A stretch of 64,000 bases of DNA. Source: Adineta ricciae. Taxonomy: Eukaryota; Rotifera; Eurotatoria; Adinetida; Adinetidae. The DNA lies in assembly GCA_905250025.1 (NCBI GenBank), contig CAJNOJ010000153.1, forward strand, positions 62,001-126,000, written 5' to 3'. A program made the translations under genes and the position numbers. Below are positions 12,798 through 24,554 of this stretch, piece after piece (the first letter of the stretch is position 1; the number at the start of each line of letters is the position of its first letter). The notes under the pieces are model-generated. The model saw nothing but the letters and a program-made list of their open reading frames with translations. It had not been told where the DNA came from and ran no database searches.

Positions 12798-13091
12798 ATG
12801 TCTCGAACCCCTGCCAATCGATTAGGCAAAGACAACAGAGTTCGAGCCGAAGCTCGTGAAATAGCTAGCGAACTTGGATATGGAAGTGGTGGTGTAGGAC
12901 TTGGCTATGGGGGTCCACGTGTGAGAGCTATTTTTATTCCATGTCCACCGCAATATGGTATGGGTGGTCAACAATATCTTCCTGGTGGCATGGGTGGTAT
13001 GGGTAATTTTGGCGGCTACGGAGGAGGAATACCGGCAGCCCGAAATAGGCCTTTTGTGACAGCTAATGAAGTAGTTTACAATCAGTTTTAA
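12798..13091 (+). CDS. Small Gly/Tyr/Met-rich protein, unknown
   Basis: A single exon of 97 codons, not recognised. It begins with a charged segment (MSRTPANRLGKDNRVRAEA), probably helical. A short conserved VRAIFIPCPPQYGMGGQQY stretch follows, then a low-complexity part built of GGMGG and GGYGGG. There is no signal peptide or membrane segment. In copy B (49035-49328) the frame is intact with few replacements (for example Ala to Val, Gly to Glu, Leu to Pro), which supports a real gene. Candidate roles for such proteins include structural or RNA-associated functions, but nothing here decides. AATAAA-like signals lie 3' near 13185-13195. Confidence 0.65.
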   Translation: MSRTPANRLGKDNRVRAEAREIASELGYGSGGVGLGYGGPRVRAIFIPCPPQYGMGGQQYLPGGMGGMGNFGGYGGGIPAARNRPFVTANEVVYNQF

Positions 13092-13239
13092 TGAATTGAA
13101 CTATTAACCACTTAAAACACAACCATGAACGAAAACCAATCGGACAATATCGTTGTTTTGCGTATTTTCTACTGGAGCCATTAAAATAAAATATCTGTTC
13201 ACTATAGAGAACCGTTCTTTTTATATTGATGAATCAGCC

Positions 13240-13560
13240 GAGTGTCATATTTCACAAGCTTGGGATTGGAAGTTGTCGCAAGACGGGGACTACCATATGT
13301 TTTGACAGGAAAGCGGAGTGGTATGAATAACGAAATGAGAACTCATTTGAGAACAAGCTCAATACCATTGTTTTTTTGTGAATATGTATTTGTGCACATT
13401 AGAGAGAAGAACGAAGTATTAGTTCGTTGCTGGTTTTTGTCACGGCACAAGTGTATTATACTTTTCGAAAAAAGTCGCGTCCAGACGTTGACTTGTCATA
13501 TAGAAATAGAGAAACAAGAAAATATTTTATTTGATGACTTTGTTGTTCTATGATGAATCA
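13240..13560 (+). pseudogene. Decayed tandem relic of the macin gene
   Basis: Near 13250-13330 short blocks of the macin gene recur in order but collapsed: CTTCACAAGCTTGGGATTG (end of the signal peptide), GTCGCAAG (mid-gene) and CAGGAAAG..GAGTGGTA (3' end), with the sequence between deleted. The following 230 bp are a diverged version of the 3' flank of the live gene (compare 14288-14470), including TTTTCGAAAAAA. Copy B has the same relic (49460-49920) with more of the 5' part, so the tandem duplication predates the split of the copies. Confidence 0.75.
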
Positions 13561-13778
13561 AATGCTTAAAAAATATGATGCTCAAGATAAAATAATGTGA
13601 TATTTGCGGGCCGTAAGAAGAAAATCACATATCAGGACATATGCACATATACTTCTCGCTGTGTAACTTTACCTGGAAATTGTCGTTTTCGTTGATATTA
13701 TCACAGATAAATCTGAGTTTAATTGTTACTCGGAAATCAATGTTGCTGTCCATGATATTTGCTCGTACCTTTCTTCAT

Positions 13779-13786
13779 ATATATAT
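13779..13786 (+). promoter_or_regulatory. Candidate TATA box of the macin gene
   Basis: TATATATA lies 80 bp before the ATG at 13866, in a block conserved in copy B (50183-50190). No transcript evidence is available. Confidence 0.4.
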
Positions 13787-13865
13787 AGTGTGAAAGGTAC
13801 GATCGATTCATTGCATTGAAGTTTAATACTTTATTTACTGTGTACAGGAAAGAAAACTTATCTCT

Positions 13866-14171
13866 ATGAATCCGACTCAATCGTTGCTGTTATGCTGCTT
13901 CGTAGCTTTTCTAGTACATACTTCACAAGCTTGGGATTGTTACGAGACATGGAGCCGTTGTACACGCTGGTCCTCACCAGCGACTGGTATTCTTTGGCAA
14001 GATTGTAACAGTTATTGTCAAGGTTGCTACAATGCAGCGAGTGGGACTTGTCGCAAGGTAAAAACTACAAAGTGTCTTGGAAAGACAATTGAAGCATACC
14101 AATGCCAATGTTCAGGAAAGTGGAGTGGTAAAAATAAACCATGGTGTTTTCCTTTTGGATTGGGAAGATAA
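13866..14171 (+). CDS. Macin-family antimicrobial peptide precursor
   Basis: A single exon of 101 residues. Residues 1-22 form a signal peptide (LLLCCFVAFLVHTSQA) followed by a mature peptide of 79 residues beginning WDCYETWSRC. It has ten cysteines spaced as in the macins of leeches, molluscs and cnidarians: CYETWSRC, ATGILWQDCNSYCQGC, GTC, TKC, YQCQC and PWC. Known macins are secreted, cationic, cysteine-stabilised peptides that act on bacteria and, in leeches, promote nerve repair. The mature part here is rich in Lys and Arg. Copy B differs only in the signal peptide (Ser to Trp, Leu to Met), so the mature peptide is identical. A dead tandem copy lies just upstream. Confidence 0.88.
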   Translation: MNPTQSLLLCCFVAFLVHTSQAWDCYETWSRCTRWSSPATGILWQDCNSYCQGCYNAASGTCRKVKTTKCLGKTIEAYQCQCSGKWSGKNKPWCFPFGLGR

Positions 14172-14627
14172 AAAACTGAACTCATGTAACAATGCTATCG
14201 ATTTCCTTCGCTCAATTGTTTCACTTTGCCTCCAGTAATCTTTTTTTTCTTCATCAACTGTCGTCTATCCCTTCTGAGAAAGTGTTTTTTTTTGTGTATA
14301 TTAAAGAAGAGAACAAACTATAATGATTCATTTCTCTTCTATGGTATGACGCATAGGCGTGTAATGTACTTTTCGAAAAAAAAATCATGTCCAGGCGTCG
14401 GTGTCCTATACAGAAGCAGAGAAACGATGAAATATCTTGCTTACTTACTTCATCGTTCTGCCAGAGAACGTTTATATTCTCATGTTTTTTGAAAATAGTA
14501 CATAAATAATGTACTTTTGCTCGAAAAAAAGAATTATGCGATGATTTATAACTAACAACTTTACGCAAGTATAAAAGCACAGATAAAATGCCACTGGATA
14601 ATATTCGTCTCAACTACAACAATAATT
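14172..14627. other. Gene-free stretch
   Basis: 3' flank of the macin gene and 5' flank of the dioxygenase gene. Open frames on both strands here are not conserved in structure with copy B. The TATA box of the next gene is at 14570-14577. Confidence 0.5.
14570..14577 (+). promoter_or_regulatory. TATA box of the intradiol dioxygenase gene
   Basis: TATAAAAG lies 58 bp before the ATG at 14628, within a block that is conserved in copy B (51014-51021). A good match to a eukaryotic core promoter. Confidence 0.6.
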
Positions 14628-15669
14628 ATGAATTCAATCTTCTCTACAACTTTACTTCTTGGTTTCTTATGTCTTGCATCGAATTCTGTCCAAGGTAGGA
14701 ATCGTGTAGAACAATAATCCGATGAATATTTCTTTGTCTAGGATCGGCTCGTTGTCGTCGAGCGGTATCAACATGCATTCTAACACCTGAAACAACCGAA
14801 GGTCCATATTCATGGAACACAACTCTGATGCGTCAGAATATCTCGTAAGTGAAACCGTTATTATCCAAACGTCACTTTTATCAAATGAATTTTTGTTTGA
14901 TTCAGAGAAGATCGTCCAGGCATTCCATTTCGATTGTATCTCACAGTCATGAACATCAACACATGTGAGCCAATCGTAAATGCAGCTGTGGAAATTTGGC
15001 ACTGTGATGCACTTGGTATCTACTCACATTATATTCAAGCTAGTAACAATGTACAAAATCCAAAAACTGACAACTCTACCTACCTTCGAGGTAATTAAAC
15101 ATACTTTTCGACGTAAATCATTGTTTTCTCGAATCTTAGGTATGCAATTAACCAATGCTAGCGGTGTTGCTACGTTTGATACCATCTATCCCGGCTGGTA
15201 TACCGGTCGAGCAACACATATTCATGTTCGTGTTCATCTCAATGGAGTGTATGTCACATCTACCGGTTACTACTCTGATGGAAGTCTTGTGAAAACTGGT
15301 CAATTATTTTTTAATGATTCATTGACAGATTTAGTTGCACAACAATCACCCTATTCAACTCATACAATTACACGTACATTAAATAGTGTTGATACAATTT
15401 ATCAAAGTAGCACAATTACTTTGATGGATATTCAATATGTCAGTTCAGCAGCGGGATTATCAGGTGGTATGGTTACATCAGCTACGCTAGGTGTGTCATC
15501 GTCATCGACGTCATCATCAACAACAACAAAAGCATCCGCAAGCACAACGACCGCACGGACATCCAGCACGACTACTGTACGGACATCAAGAGCAACAACG
15601 ACTACGCAGCGTTCACAAACGGGTGGAGCGAATAATTCTAAGCGACCATGGTGGCAATTCTTTGGCTAA
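14628..15669 (+). CDS. Secreted intradiol ring-cleavage dioxygenase with Ser/Thr-rich tail
   Basis: Four exons, 294 residues: 14628-14694, 14742-14844, 14906-15090 and 15140-15669, introns 47-61 bp with matching phases. A signal peptide (residues 1-22) precedes the dioxygenase core: TPETTEGPY, RPGIPFRLYLTV, VEIWHCDALGIYSHY and YPGWYTGRATHIHVRVH. Proposed Fe(III) ligands are Tyr96, Tyr139, His145 and His147, the two-Tyr/two-His set of catechol-type intradiol enzymes. The family opens catechols between the hydroxyls to muconates. Residues from about 235 are Ser/Thr repeats (SSTTT.RTS), likely O-glycosylated, ending in a short NNSKRPWWQFFG. Secreted forms are typical of fungi and occur in some mites by gene transfer, so a foreign origin is plausible, with introns gained later. 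Substrate not visible. Confidence 0.87.
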
Positions 15670-16770
15670 ACATGTGTGTATGAATAATCATTATCACTGA
15701 CGTTCGTTTTATTGTAACACAAAGCTTCTAATAAACAAGTAAAGTTTATCCCTAATCATTTACAAATACTGTTATAACCTCGCTAAATGGAAAAGACGAT
15801 ATGCGAAGAAATCAAAGGCATAGAACCCACGTAGTAATGATATAATTCAAATCGGAAATTAACTGCAGGGTTTTACTAAGCCGGTGGTGGTGCATAATTT
15901 ATCAAAATATTCGTTTGCCTTCCATTTGATCTTGATAGTTCGCATTAGTTTACTGATAGTAGACGAAAAAGATGATTGTCTGTTCAATTACTGAATATGA
16001 TCCCAAGTAGACTGTCGAGATGTTCAGGGGAGAAAGTCGTATTCACTCCCTTCACCCTCGACTGAGGATAGTTCATTAGTCAACTTCAGACAACTTTGTT
16101 GAGAGTAGTGTAGGTCAGATGTATGAACATTATGTCATTTTCAGGAAAGCCAAAGAACGAATTCTTTTCGGATCAGACATTTACAAGGGGCAGAATGCGA
16201 GTAACCGCGCTACGCATAATAACACTCTTTGTTCGCAGAAAATCAATAGCAAATGTTTGTCTAAGATTTCCACAGCTCGATTACATTTTCAACTGAAATT
16301 TTAGATTTCACTTGCCATGAAACAATGATTGGATGGATTATTAAATAAGGCGCATTATGTCACAAACACACGTCACAATAATTTCTTTCTTCTCACCTAC
16401 CTTTCAGCCGTTATATCATAAAAGTAAAAAATATCCTTCCTTCTTACTGTGCTATCTGCCAAGTTCATCGATACTTTTCAGTATTAATATTTGATAACAA
16501 ATCAATCCTAAACATTCGAAAGTTGTTACAAGAATTTTACTAAAGTTTGCAAAATCAGTTTCTTCTTTTTTTGTGTTAATTGAACGGAACACTCTTTCTC
16601 TCCGAGCAAAAGGAAGTGCGTCGTTCAGGTGAGTAATAATCCTGTGAAAAAGAGTTCTCTTCTTTTGAATACATCTATATAGAACTTTCATTTACGATAG
16701 AAACCTACAGTTTAAATTTTTAGATTGTCAAGGTTTCTTTGAAAAGACTCATGCACTTTACTTCATCTAG
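15670..16770. other. Gene-free stretch, mostly absent from copy B
   Basis: No gene recognised. AT-rich, with short meaningless frames at 16119-16304 and 16452-16691. Copy B loses alignment shortly after the dioxygenase gene, and nearly all of this stretch is missing there. Confidence 0.5.
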
Positions 16771-16776
16771 TTACAA

Positions 16777-17504
16777 GAAATGAGTCCCCTAGCTGATGAA
16801 ATCGGTTATGTCAATTGAATAGCTCGAAACATTTTAGTACTCGGTGATGTATTCTTTTTCGTTCTTGGCGTCATTGACAACTCTAGCAATATCGTGGCAT
16901 TTTCTTATTTGCCTCATTTCAACAAAAGATCTACTTCAGTCTTTCTCTTATTTTCATTTCTTGGAAGTCAAGCAACACTTCTTACTGGCTTATTACCTCA
17001 ATTAGTCTATCCACTTACTGGCAACGATCCATTGATTGTTTCTGTTATCCTTTGGAAATTACGATAGTATTTTGGCGGTTCTAGCGCATGTATTGTACTG
17101 CATTGCTTAACATTAGCAGTTGTGAATCAATACCTATTAACGTCTCGTAATCTGGGGCGACATACAATGCTTATATCACTTTAATCATTTGTAGCATAGG
17201 TTCCATCATTCTGCTATCGATATTTCCACTCTTGACATGACGTCCAGCTTTGGAACGATCGTTGACTCGCTTAGCATCAGTTGGTTGTGCTATCAGACGA
17301 ATTGATTCATTATATAAATTGAATATACCACAGACTGTAATTCTAATTGCTCAAGAGAATGTTATTACTAATGCATTCATATTAGATGCTTTTACTATTC
17401 ATACATTTCCGTTTTACACCTATATGATAAATTCGAAAGTGTTTCGTTCAAATATGTCATCTGTATCAATTCAAAAGGTATCCAAAGTTCGTCCTACTGT
17501 TTAA
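16777..17504 (+). pseudogene. Seven-transmembrane receptor pseudogene
   Basis: Translation in changing frames shows receptor-like pieces: VFFFVLGVIDNSSNIVAF (span 1 with an N-containing motif), SVFLLFSFLGSQATLLTGLL (span 2) and CIVLHCLTLAVVNQYLLT (span 3 with an NQY in place of DRY). These are broken by in-frame stops, for example after VILWKLR near 17066. The tail HTFPFYTYMINSKVFR resembles span 7 and the start of the cytoplasmic tail. Missing from copy B. It looks like a dead relative of the receptor at 19130-20160. Confidence 0.65.
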
Positions 17505-19129
17505 TAAAAAGACGTAAGTGAACTTTTTAAGCTCACTTTACATCACATTTTGAAAGAAAAGATCCTTACCTTTCATATTCATCTGTAGAACGTTCTCAAC
17601 GAGCGAAGAATAATTATAATTGGCTCGTATATCAAATATTTATTAACAAGTGTAGAAACAATTACATTCTCATTATTTCCACTTAGCTAGATTCTAGTAG
17701 CAGCTAAATAAAGTTCTACTTTGTAACACAAATGTTTTCTTTCGCTTTATTCTTCGAGGTCAATAGTAACTGATAATCGAGACGAAAGCAGAGATGCACT
17801 GTTTATTTTATTATGGATTGACGACACATGTCGTAAGCAAGTTTATGTATATCAAAAGAATATATTGTGAGTGTATTGTTATTCGACCAAAAATGCGCTA
17901 AATTGACGAGAGAAGAATGTCGTCAAATATATCCACATTTAAAGTTTTTTTCTTGTCTTCTTATCTAATTAAAGTGTACGTATGAAAACACACATAGAAT
18001 TATTCGGATTTATTACATTATCATCCTGATAAGAATCGCACGGTGATTTTGCTTCCGTCGCTGATTCATCAACTTGTGGAGAATTTTAAAATCCCTATGA
18101 GGATATAATATTGCGAGGTATGTTTGCGTACTGTTTGCCTACTTTTTGATTACAACCCTTCTCCTTTACCAAAGCACTACAAATTAAACAGTAAAGCCTT
18201 CCAGGAAGTTGTCATCCTATCGCTCAAACTCGCGACAGTATTTGCAACGCAATCGATTGCACCGTAAATAATTATTCGAAGTTGTTTTCGTTGTCTTCGT
18301 GGTTTTGAGGTAAAAAATGTAGATAATCACCAGTTTTTCTTCAACGTTCGAGTTGGCTTCCCAGGAAGTAGAATTTAGGTACCACATGTTTACGCAGTCG
18401 TGTCAAGCAGAAATGGTTCAATGAACATATTCATTTGATGTCGACCGTACGGTGAAACATCGATTACGTGTATAGTTAGACCTGAGCAGCTTAGTTCGTT
18501 TTCTTCGTTTTATGAATCGTATTATCCAATAAAATGACACAACCAAAGCAAAGACAACAAAATCCATATCGCTGATCAGAAGCACTTGACTTCTTATTAT
18601 GATGGTGTCCATCGAACACCTAACCTCGTTGATACAGAATCAAATCAATAAATTGCCTGATAACATAAAAAGGGACTTGAAGAATATGAAATGGAAAACA
18701 CAGTGATATTGAAACGAAGAATTCCACAGATTTGGAATTTGGGGTAATATATATATATCATGTTCCAACAAGCGAGTTTTCAACATTTGAGCTGCGTTGA
18801 GGTGGTATGACGAAGTAAGAACTATTTTATTATGAAAGGGTTGAAGACTTCTGAATCAACCTTTACCCACTGACACAAATGTAGATAAGTATATTCACTA
18901 GCATGATTTCATCATTTGCGATTCTGTTATTCTGAGTTGATAAATATAGACGTTGAAGAATCATATAATTTTAATCGAGAGAGAGAGAGAGAGAGAGCTG
19001 TAATGAGTGAAGTGTGTTGTATTTTGCTCTTCATACTCACTCGCTGCTTTTCTTTAGTGAAACAACATGCAATTACATTTATAACGATATCTGTTTCATT
19101 ACATATTAGAAGTCCTTTTTTGTAGCATC
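17505..19129. other. Gene-free stretch
   Basis: No gene supported. About 17700-18330 aligns weakly with 52480-53400 of copy B, clearly less than the coding parts do. A (GA)n run sits at 18977-18997. The minus-strand frame at 18418-18612 has one hydrophobic stretch but no counterpart in copy B. Confidence 0.45.
18977..18997. repeat. (GA)n microsatellite
   Basis: About ten uninterrupted GA units, 130 bp upstream of the receptor start. Confidence 0.9.
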
Positions 19130-20160
19130 ATGTCGTTTCACAATCAATCTGAGATGCAAATACTATTAAAGCCAAGTGATACTGTCGTCATGCTAGCAAA
19201 GCTTCAACTAGTTATCAATCATTCTGCGCCAGTGTTTCTTATTTTCGGTACTTTTGGGTTTCTTGGCAATTGTTTTACATTTCTCCACCCGATAATTCGT
19301 ACGAATACTTGCTCAATTTACTTATTATGCGGCACAATCAGTGATGAACTCGACCTTCTTCTTAATCTCCTACCAAATTATCTTACTCTCTTTGGCTATA
19401 CCATTCCGTATGTGGCAACATCATCTTCAATGTGTAAATTTGTTATGTTTATTCATACATTTCTACCTCAACTGTCAGTTAGCTTCTTAATTCTCGCTCT
19501 GATTGATCGATTTGCTTGTTCATGTGATTTAACATCCAAATGGCGTCAAATCAATAGCCTAAAAATAGTTCCTTGGATGATTGGATTAACAATACTCTAT
19601 AGCCTACTTATCGGCATTCAAGCAATATTTTTCTATGATGTTACTCCACCGTTTGCATTATACTGTATACCTACACAATCGTTTTTGTGTAGTGTGCTGT
19701 ACATTATAACGAGCACATGTGTTCAAGTGTCGCTTCTCTCACTTTTTGTGTTACTCATCTTTCGAAATGTGACGCGTAGTCGAAAGCGGGTGGTAAATAA
19801 TCTTCTTGTTTCACAAAAAGTTTTCTTTCTTACTTTTTCTCTGTCTAGAATGTTGCAGCATCTGGTCGAATGAATCGGCAGTTTATTCGTACAACCGTTG
19901 TGCAGGTGTTTGTAACTAGTTTCTTATCAATTCAGTGGATAGTACTCTATTCTTTCGTCATTATCAATAGAGAAGATAGTTTCAATGTGTCTTGGGAACG
20001 AATCTCGATCATTAACTTCATATTTACTTTAGGTTATCACGTATTCTATATTAATAGCGTTAAATCTTTCTATGTGAGCACTTTATCCTCAGCGTTATAT
20101 CGCAAAACTTTCCGAATGGCAATCAAAAAAGCTTTTACCATAAAATACGGTGATCAGTGA
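19130..20160 (+). CDS. Rhodopsin-like seven-transmembrane receptor
   Basis: Two exons, 19130-19792 and 19849-20160 (56-bp intron, phase 0), give 324 residues. Seven hydrophobic spans are visible. Span 1 holds GFLGNCFTF with the conserved GN. A Cys before span 3 (MCKFVMF) can pair with the Cys in loop 2 (YCIPTQ). Span 3 ends LIDRFACS in place of DRY. Span 5 ends in a basic loop RNVTRSRKRV where the intron lies. Span 7 has GYHVFYINSVKSFY instead of NPxxY. An extracellular N-glycosylation site (HNQS) is near the N-terminus. Ligand unknown; lineage-expanded receptors of this type are often chemosensory or peptide receptors. Copy B keeps only a broken exon 2 (53438-53690). Confidence 0.82.
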
Positions 20161-20449
20161 CGTTCGATTTACCTAATTAATACATTTCTTTGGAAATATT
20201 TTGTACGAATGCGATAATACATTTTCCTCTAGCACACAGTATTGAATAGCTTGAAAAACATCTTCAATCAGCAGATCATTCGCATACGTTTTAGATTATG
20301 CTATTGACGAGCATAGTGGTGACACAAATTACATAAAACAATGAAAAAAAAAGCATATTGAGGCTTCATATGTTTCGATACACACGCACACGCATTGAAA
20401 ATCGGATAGTATGATTTAACAATAGTAGAGTAAATCTTCGACATGTGGA

Positions 20450-22392
20450 TTACGAATCCTGATCGGTCTTGGAAGATTGTTCAAATAGTTTCTTCATTTG
20501 ACACCAGACAAATCCCAATTGTGATTGTCGCTGATCATTTAATGACTAAAAAAGAATAAGAATTCACAAATAACACAATCTATGCGCAATAAAATCTTTT
20601 TATTCACTCGTTTTCCAAGCCATAAGTGAAGCCGTTTAGGTGTGGAACAATATTCTGACGGATACTCGGGTTGACATGTTGCAGTACAATGAAGATATTG
20701 TTCGATACGATTAATAATCAAACTGGGATCGTACTGGGAAGCTAGTATTGTGTTTTTCATTGACTTATGAACAACGAAGGAAACACTTGTCAATTGTTTG
20801 AATTTATCAATAAAAGAAATCATATCTGATCTGAATTTAATAATGCACTGATTGATATGTTCGACACAAGGAAATAAATTACTTAATTTTCTGATATTAT
20901 CGGCATTTTCTATGGAAACATCACAATCGCTTAATTTCAATGTACGGACCTGTTTGAACGGCTCTAATCCACATATACGCAAGATTTCTGATATTCCAGA
21001 CGAATTTGCCAGACTTAAAGTGTGAAGTTTTGGCATATGATGTTGAATATATTTCAATAAAGGATATGAGGCGGGACCAATGCTCAAATCTTCTACCTGT
21101 TCCAAGTCAAAGATTGATATTAAGTTCTCCCATCGATCGTTCCAAAAAAGTTCAAGAGTTTTAACCGAACTAAATCGAAAGTTATGGGTCAGAGATGCTC
21201 TTTCATGAACGATTGAGCTTTGAGGTCTATAGAGAATTGGATGATTGGGTACTGTTGAGTATAGAAATGAATTGGATGATATGTTCGCATACGGTAAAGC
21301 GAAGTCAGAAATTGTAAATAGATATCGGTCATGATAAGCGACAAACCAACGTTTTTCTTCAACCCAGAAAGGTGTTCGAAACGAATTCACATACATTTCG
21401 CTTTGTAAACGAAATTTAAAACTGAATGAGGACAACGATTGGGTAATCGTTTGCCAATAATATCCAGTAGCCATAGTCATATCAACATTTTGATACAAGA
21501 TTTTTACTTCAAAATGAGTTAAATTCGGAAAATTACGTAAGAATTGTCCAATTTCATTGAGTGACATTGTTACACCTACAAATATATGTTCCGTTTTACA
21601 CAGTGGCTTGAGACGCTTTTCGACGAGCGGTTTAAATTCTGATGAAAATATGCTATTTTCGTACTTACCGGCACTTGTTACACTAAGTTGTGTCAATGAA
21701 TAACATGGTTGACCTCCAGTAAAATCATACAGGTTACTGAGGCAAAGAGTAAGAGATTGAAGTTGAGGAGCATGCTGAAAAATTTTGTTCACATTAGACA
21801 TTAATGTTCCAGAATTTAGTTTTAAGTGAAGTAGATTTGGAAAATGCATCACTGTTAATACTTCTGAATAGTTCGTACATAAATATCTAAGTCGAAGAAA
21901 TATTTCAGCACAAAACCTATGTGAAGAGGAACAGATGTTCATGTGTGGTGTTCGTCGGTTATCTCTAGAATCAATACGAATTTCTTTCCCACCGAAGTCG
22001 TCAAGCGAAACAGCCTGCAATTGTTTCAATTGAGATAAACTAGGTAAAATTTCGCGTAATGATCCATAGTTGATTTCAATTAATGAGATCGATCGAAGAT
22101 TTATAAATTGTTCGATTTGAAAATAAGATAGGAATAGTTTCGATTGACTGGGTGTGTCATTTTCGTCCGAAAGTATCAATGAAATGACTTGCTCAGGTGA
22201 AATCCATTCACAGATATGATGAAAAGCTGATTTTCTGATGGACCGACAATTGATTCGATATGTGGGATAAGATTTTAAAATTGCATCAATGCGATCATTA
22301 AGATTAGAAAATGAATGAAGAGCTTCATGCGCCCAAAAATATTTCAATACGTCATAAAACAATTCAGTTGGCAAACGATCCAATTGAGTCAT
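20450..22392 (-). CDS. F-box/leucine-rich-repeat protein
   Basis: Exon 1 is 20608-22392 (595 codons). I join it to a last exon at 20450-20545 through a 62-bp intron (GTGAAT..TTTTTTAG), giving 626 residues. Without splicing the frame would end in EFLFFFSH inside the intron. The last exon's frame is kept in copy B, which supports it. Residues 4-38 are an F-box (LDRLPTELFYDVLKYF), which would bind Skp1 of an SCF ubiquitin ligase. The rest consists of irregular leucine-rich units such as LSQLKQLQAVSLDDF, LLHLKLNSGTL and VRTLKLSDCDV, the usual substrate-binding part. Target unknown. Copy B holds only its 3' end. Confidence 0.82.
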
Positions 22393-23596
22393 TTTCGTAT
22401 TATTATTACTCTAACTTTGCTGTTTTGTTTTGTGTAAAAGTGAATTTTCGGTTACCTTTTAATACGTGAAAAGATAACAGTATTTCATTTATCTCAGTTT
22501 GTTTTGAGTAATTTGCATGATATAAATTTACGCATTTCTTATGTTCATCTACCTTCGTTTTGTTGATATACTTTTATGTGAAAGTGACTCGTTACAATAC
22601 TTCAACATAATTTTTTAGAATTGCTAGATAAAACGAATTCAATGCTTAAAAACATCCCACATCCTGAATAGTAGAGTATAAATGGAAGAAAATCAAGTAA
22701 AAAGCTATCGCATGTTGTGTTTTTTTTTGTGGGAAAAAGTGAACTAATATATGTTTTAAGATAACTTTTTTTCTTTTCTTCAGTCTGCTTTTCACCTCAT
22801 CTGTGCTAAGGATTTACTTTGAGTTCGACGGCAGAACAAAGATCACTAGAACACTGGGAAAAGATGGTGTGTTTATGAGCGATGAGATCGCATCTTTCGC
22901 TAGCAAACCCACGCGTTCAACTGACAGTACAAAATAATTAAGAAAAATATGAAAGTTCACCCTCAAGTCATTCGAAAAAAAAATTCTTCACTGAATATCT
23001 TTATATATTTCTTCTTCATAACTTTCTATCCGTAAAATTTAGCATGAAAAATCTTTCCATTATATTTGTTTAGTGACGTATGATCAATTTTTCTCGAAGT
23101 TTGCATACATGTTTTTTATCCTTGAAAACACACATGACTCGTGCATGGACTTGTAATTTTAAATTAATAACAATGTTTCAAGTATCACGCGGAGAAAGTT
23201 CAAGCGAGATTCATATCTCCGTATATAATTATTGTTCTAGAGTGTTGAGCTAGTGCCATCAGATAGAAAAAATATCACATGATATAAAGAGACGAAGTGA
23301 AACACCGTGAATATTGAAATATTACACTCCAGCTCATTAGTACATTCACCTTCCCTCATACATCGTTTAACATGGATATAATCTCATATATTGCTTTGAT
23401 ATGATATGACATCCTACCTAGGAGCACCGATGTTCACAATGATTACCGTTCTTGTTATATAGAAGGTACATGAATATTAATTAAAAGTATTCATATCTAT
23501 GAGCTTTTTTCAATATAATTATTAACATAGACCGTTATTCCTCTGCGAAACGCTGCTCTTCTTTTATAGATCTTTTTAAGTGAAACTACAGTAATC
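22393..23596. other. Gene-free stretch
   Basis: Divergent spacer between the F-box and second receptor genes. No coding or RNA feature seen. Not represented in copy B. Confidence 0.5.
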
Positions 23597-24554
23597 ATGT
23601 TATCAAGTATCGCTTTCACTATCATTTCTATAGCAAGTACTAGTTTTACAATTTTGATCACTCTTCCTATTGTTATTATCCTGTACATTCGTTTACACCG
23701 TGAACGAGCTACTGTGATTCTCCTGTCAGCCAATACGTACGTGGGCTTACTCACATTTTCTATCATACTTCTGTCGACAAACATTAACGTTCTTCGAGCG
23801 GATTTGTTCGAAACGAGTTTGGTAAATACCGGTGGGTTAACTGCTTGTCAGCTTCAAGGTTTTCTTGTCTATGAACGCTTCGGCTGCTGTTATTCAAGTT
23901 TTGTTCTTCAAGCACTCTCTCGTTTATTAAAAGTCTTATATCCCAAACGAACAATTCTTCAGGTATGTGTACATAATAATCAGATGTAAGAGTAAAGGTC
24001 TCTTTTTCGTATTTTAGTCATTCAAATTCAATCTAGTTTGCATTGTCTTACAATGGATTCTATGCTTTCTTCTTCTTCTACCTTCTTACATATGGCGAGA
24101 TCTATTCTATTCACTTTACGAATTTGATTATTACTGCGGCATACGTTATGAGAGATTATTTTATCTCTGGTATGTCATTTTCAATATATACGTCTTACCC
24201 CTTACTTACATGGCTATAATCTACATTCGATTGATGTATTATATACGTCGTGGAAACCTTGAATTATTGCAAACACAACGAGGACGAAGTGCACAACGTA
24301 ACTACGTTGTTATACGTCGTATTTTATGTACTATGACTGTTCTGGCTTTAGCAGGACTACCGAACGTCGGTTTAGCTATTTTAGCATATATCAAGCCGAA
24401 CTTGTCCGGCTATTATTATATGTACCGAATTCAATGGATGGTTCCAACAATAACGATGTGTACTCTTAGTATAGTACTTGTATTTATTACCCCACAGCTA
24501 AAAAAGGTCATCATGAACGCAAAACTCCCAGATAAACAAGTGATGCCTACTTGA
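23597..24554 (+). CDS. Seven-transmembrane receptor, second family
   Basis: Exons 23597-23962 and 24018-24554 (55-bp intron, phase 0) encode 300 residues. Hydrophobic spans: ITLPIVIILYIRL (1), ANTYVGLLTFSIILLST (2), CCYSSFVLQALSRLLKVLYP (3, with SRLLK in the DRY position), LVCIVLQWILCFLLLLP (4), YVIFNIYVLPLTYMAIIYI (5), VVIRRILCTMTVLALAGLP (6) and MCTLSIVLVFITPQLKKV (7). Cys pairs TACQL and YYCGI fit the usual span 3 to loop 2 bridge. Compared with the receptor at 19130 the spans do not align closely, so it is a different subfamily. Found only in copy A; its place in B falls in the 5.3 kb missing at the N at 54558. Confidence 0.8.

Noticed and set aside
18418-18612. Small membrane protein on the minus strand
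   Set aside because: No start context, no motif beyond one hydrophobic run, and no counterpart in copy B.
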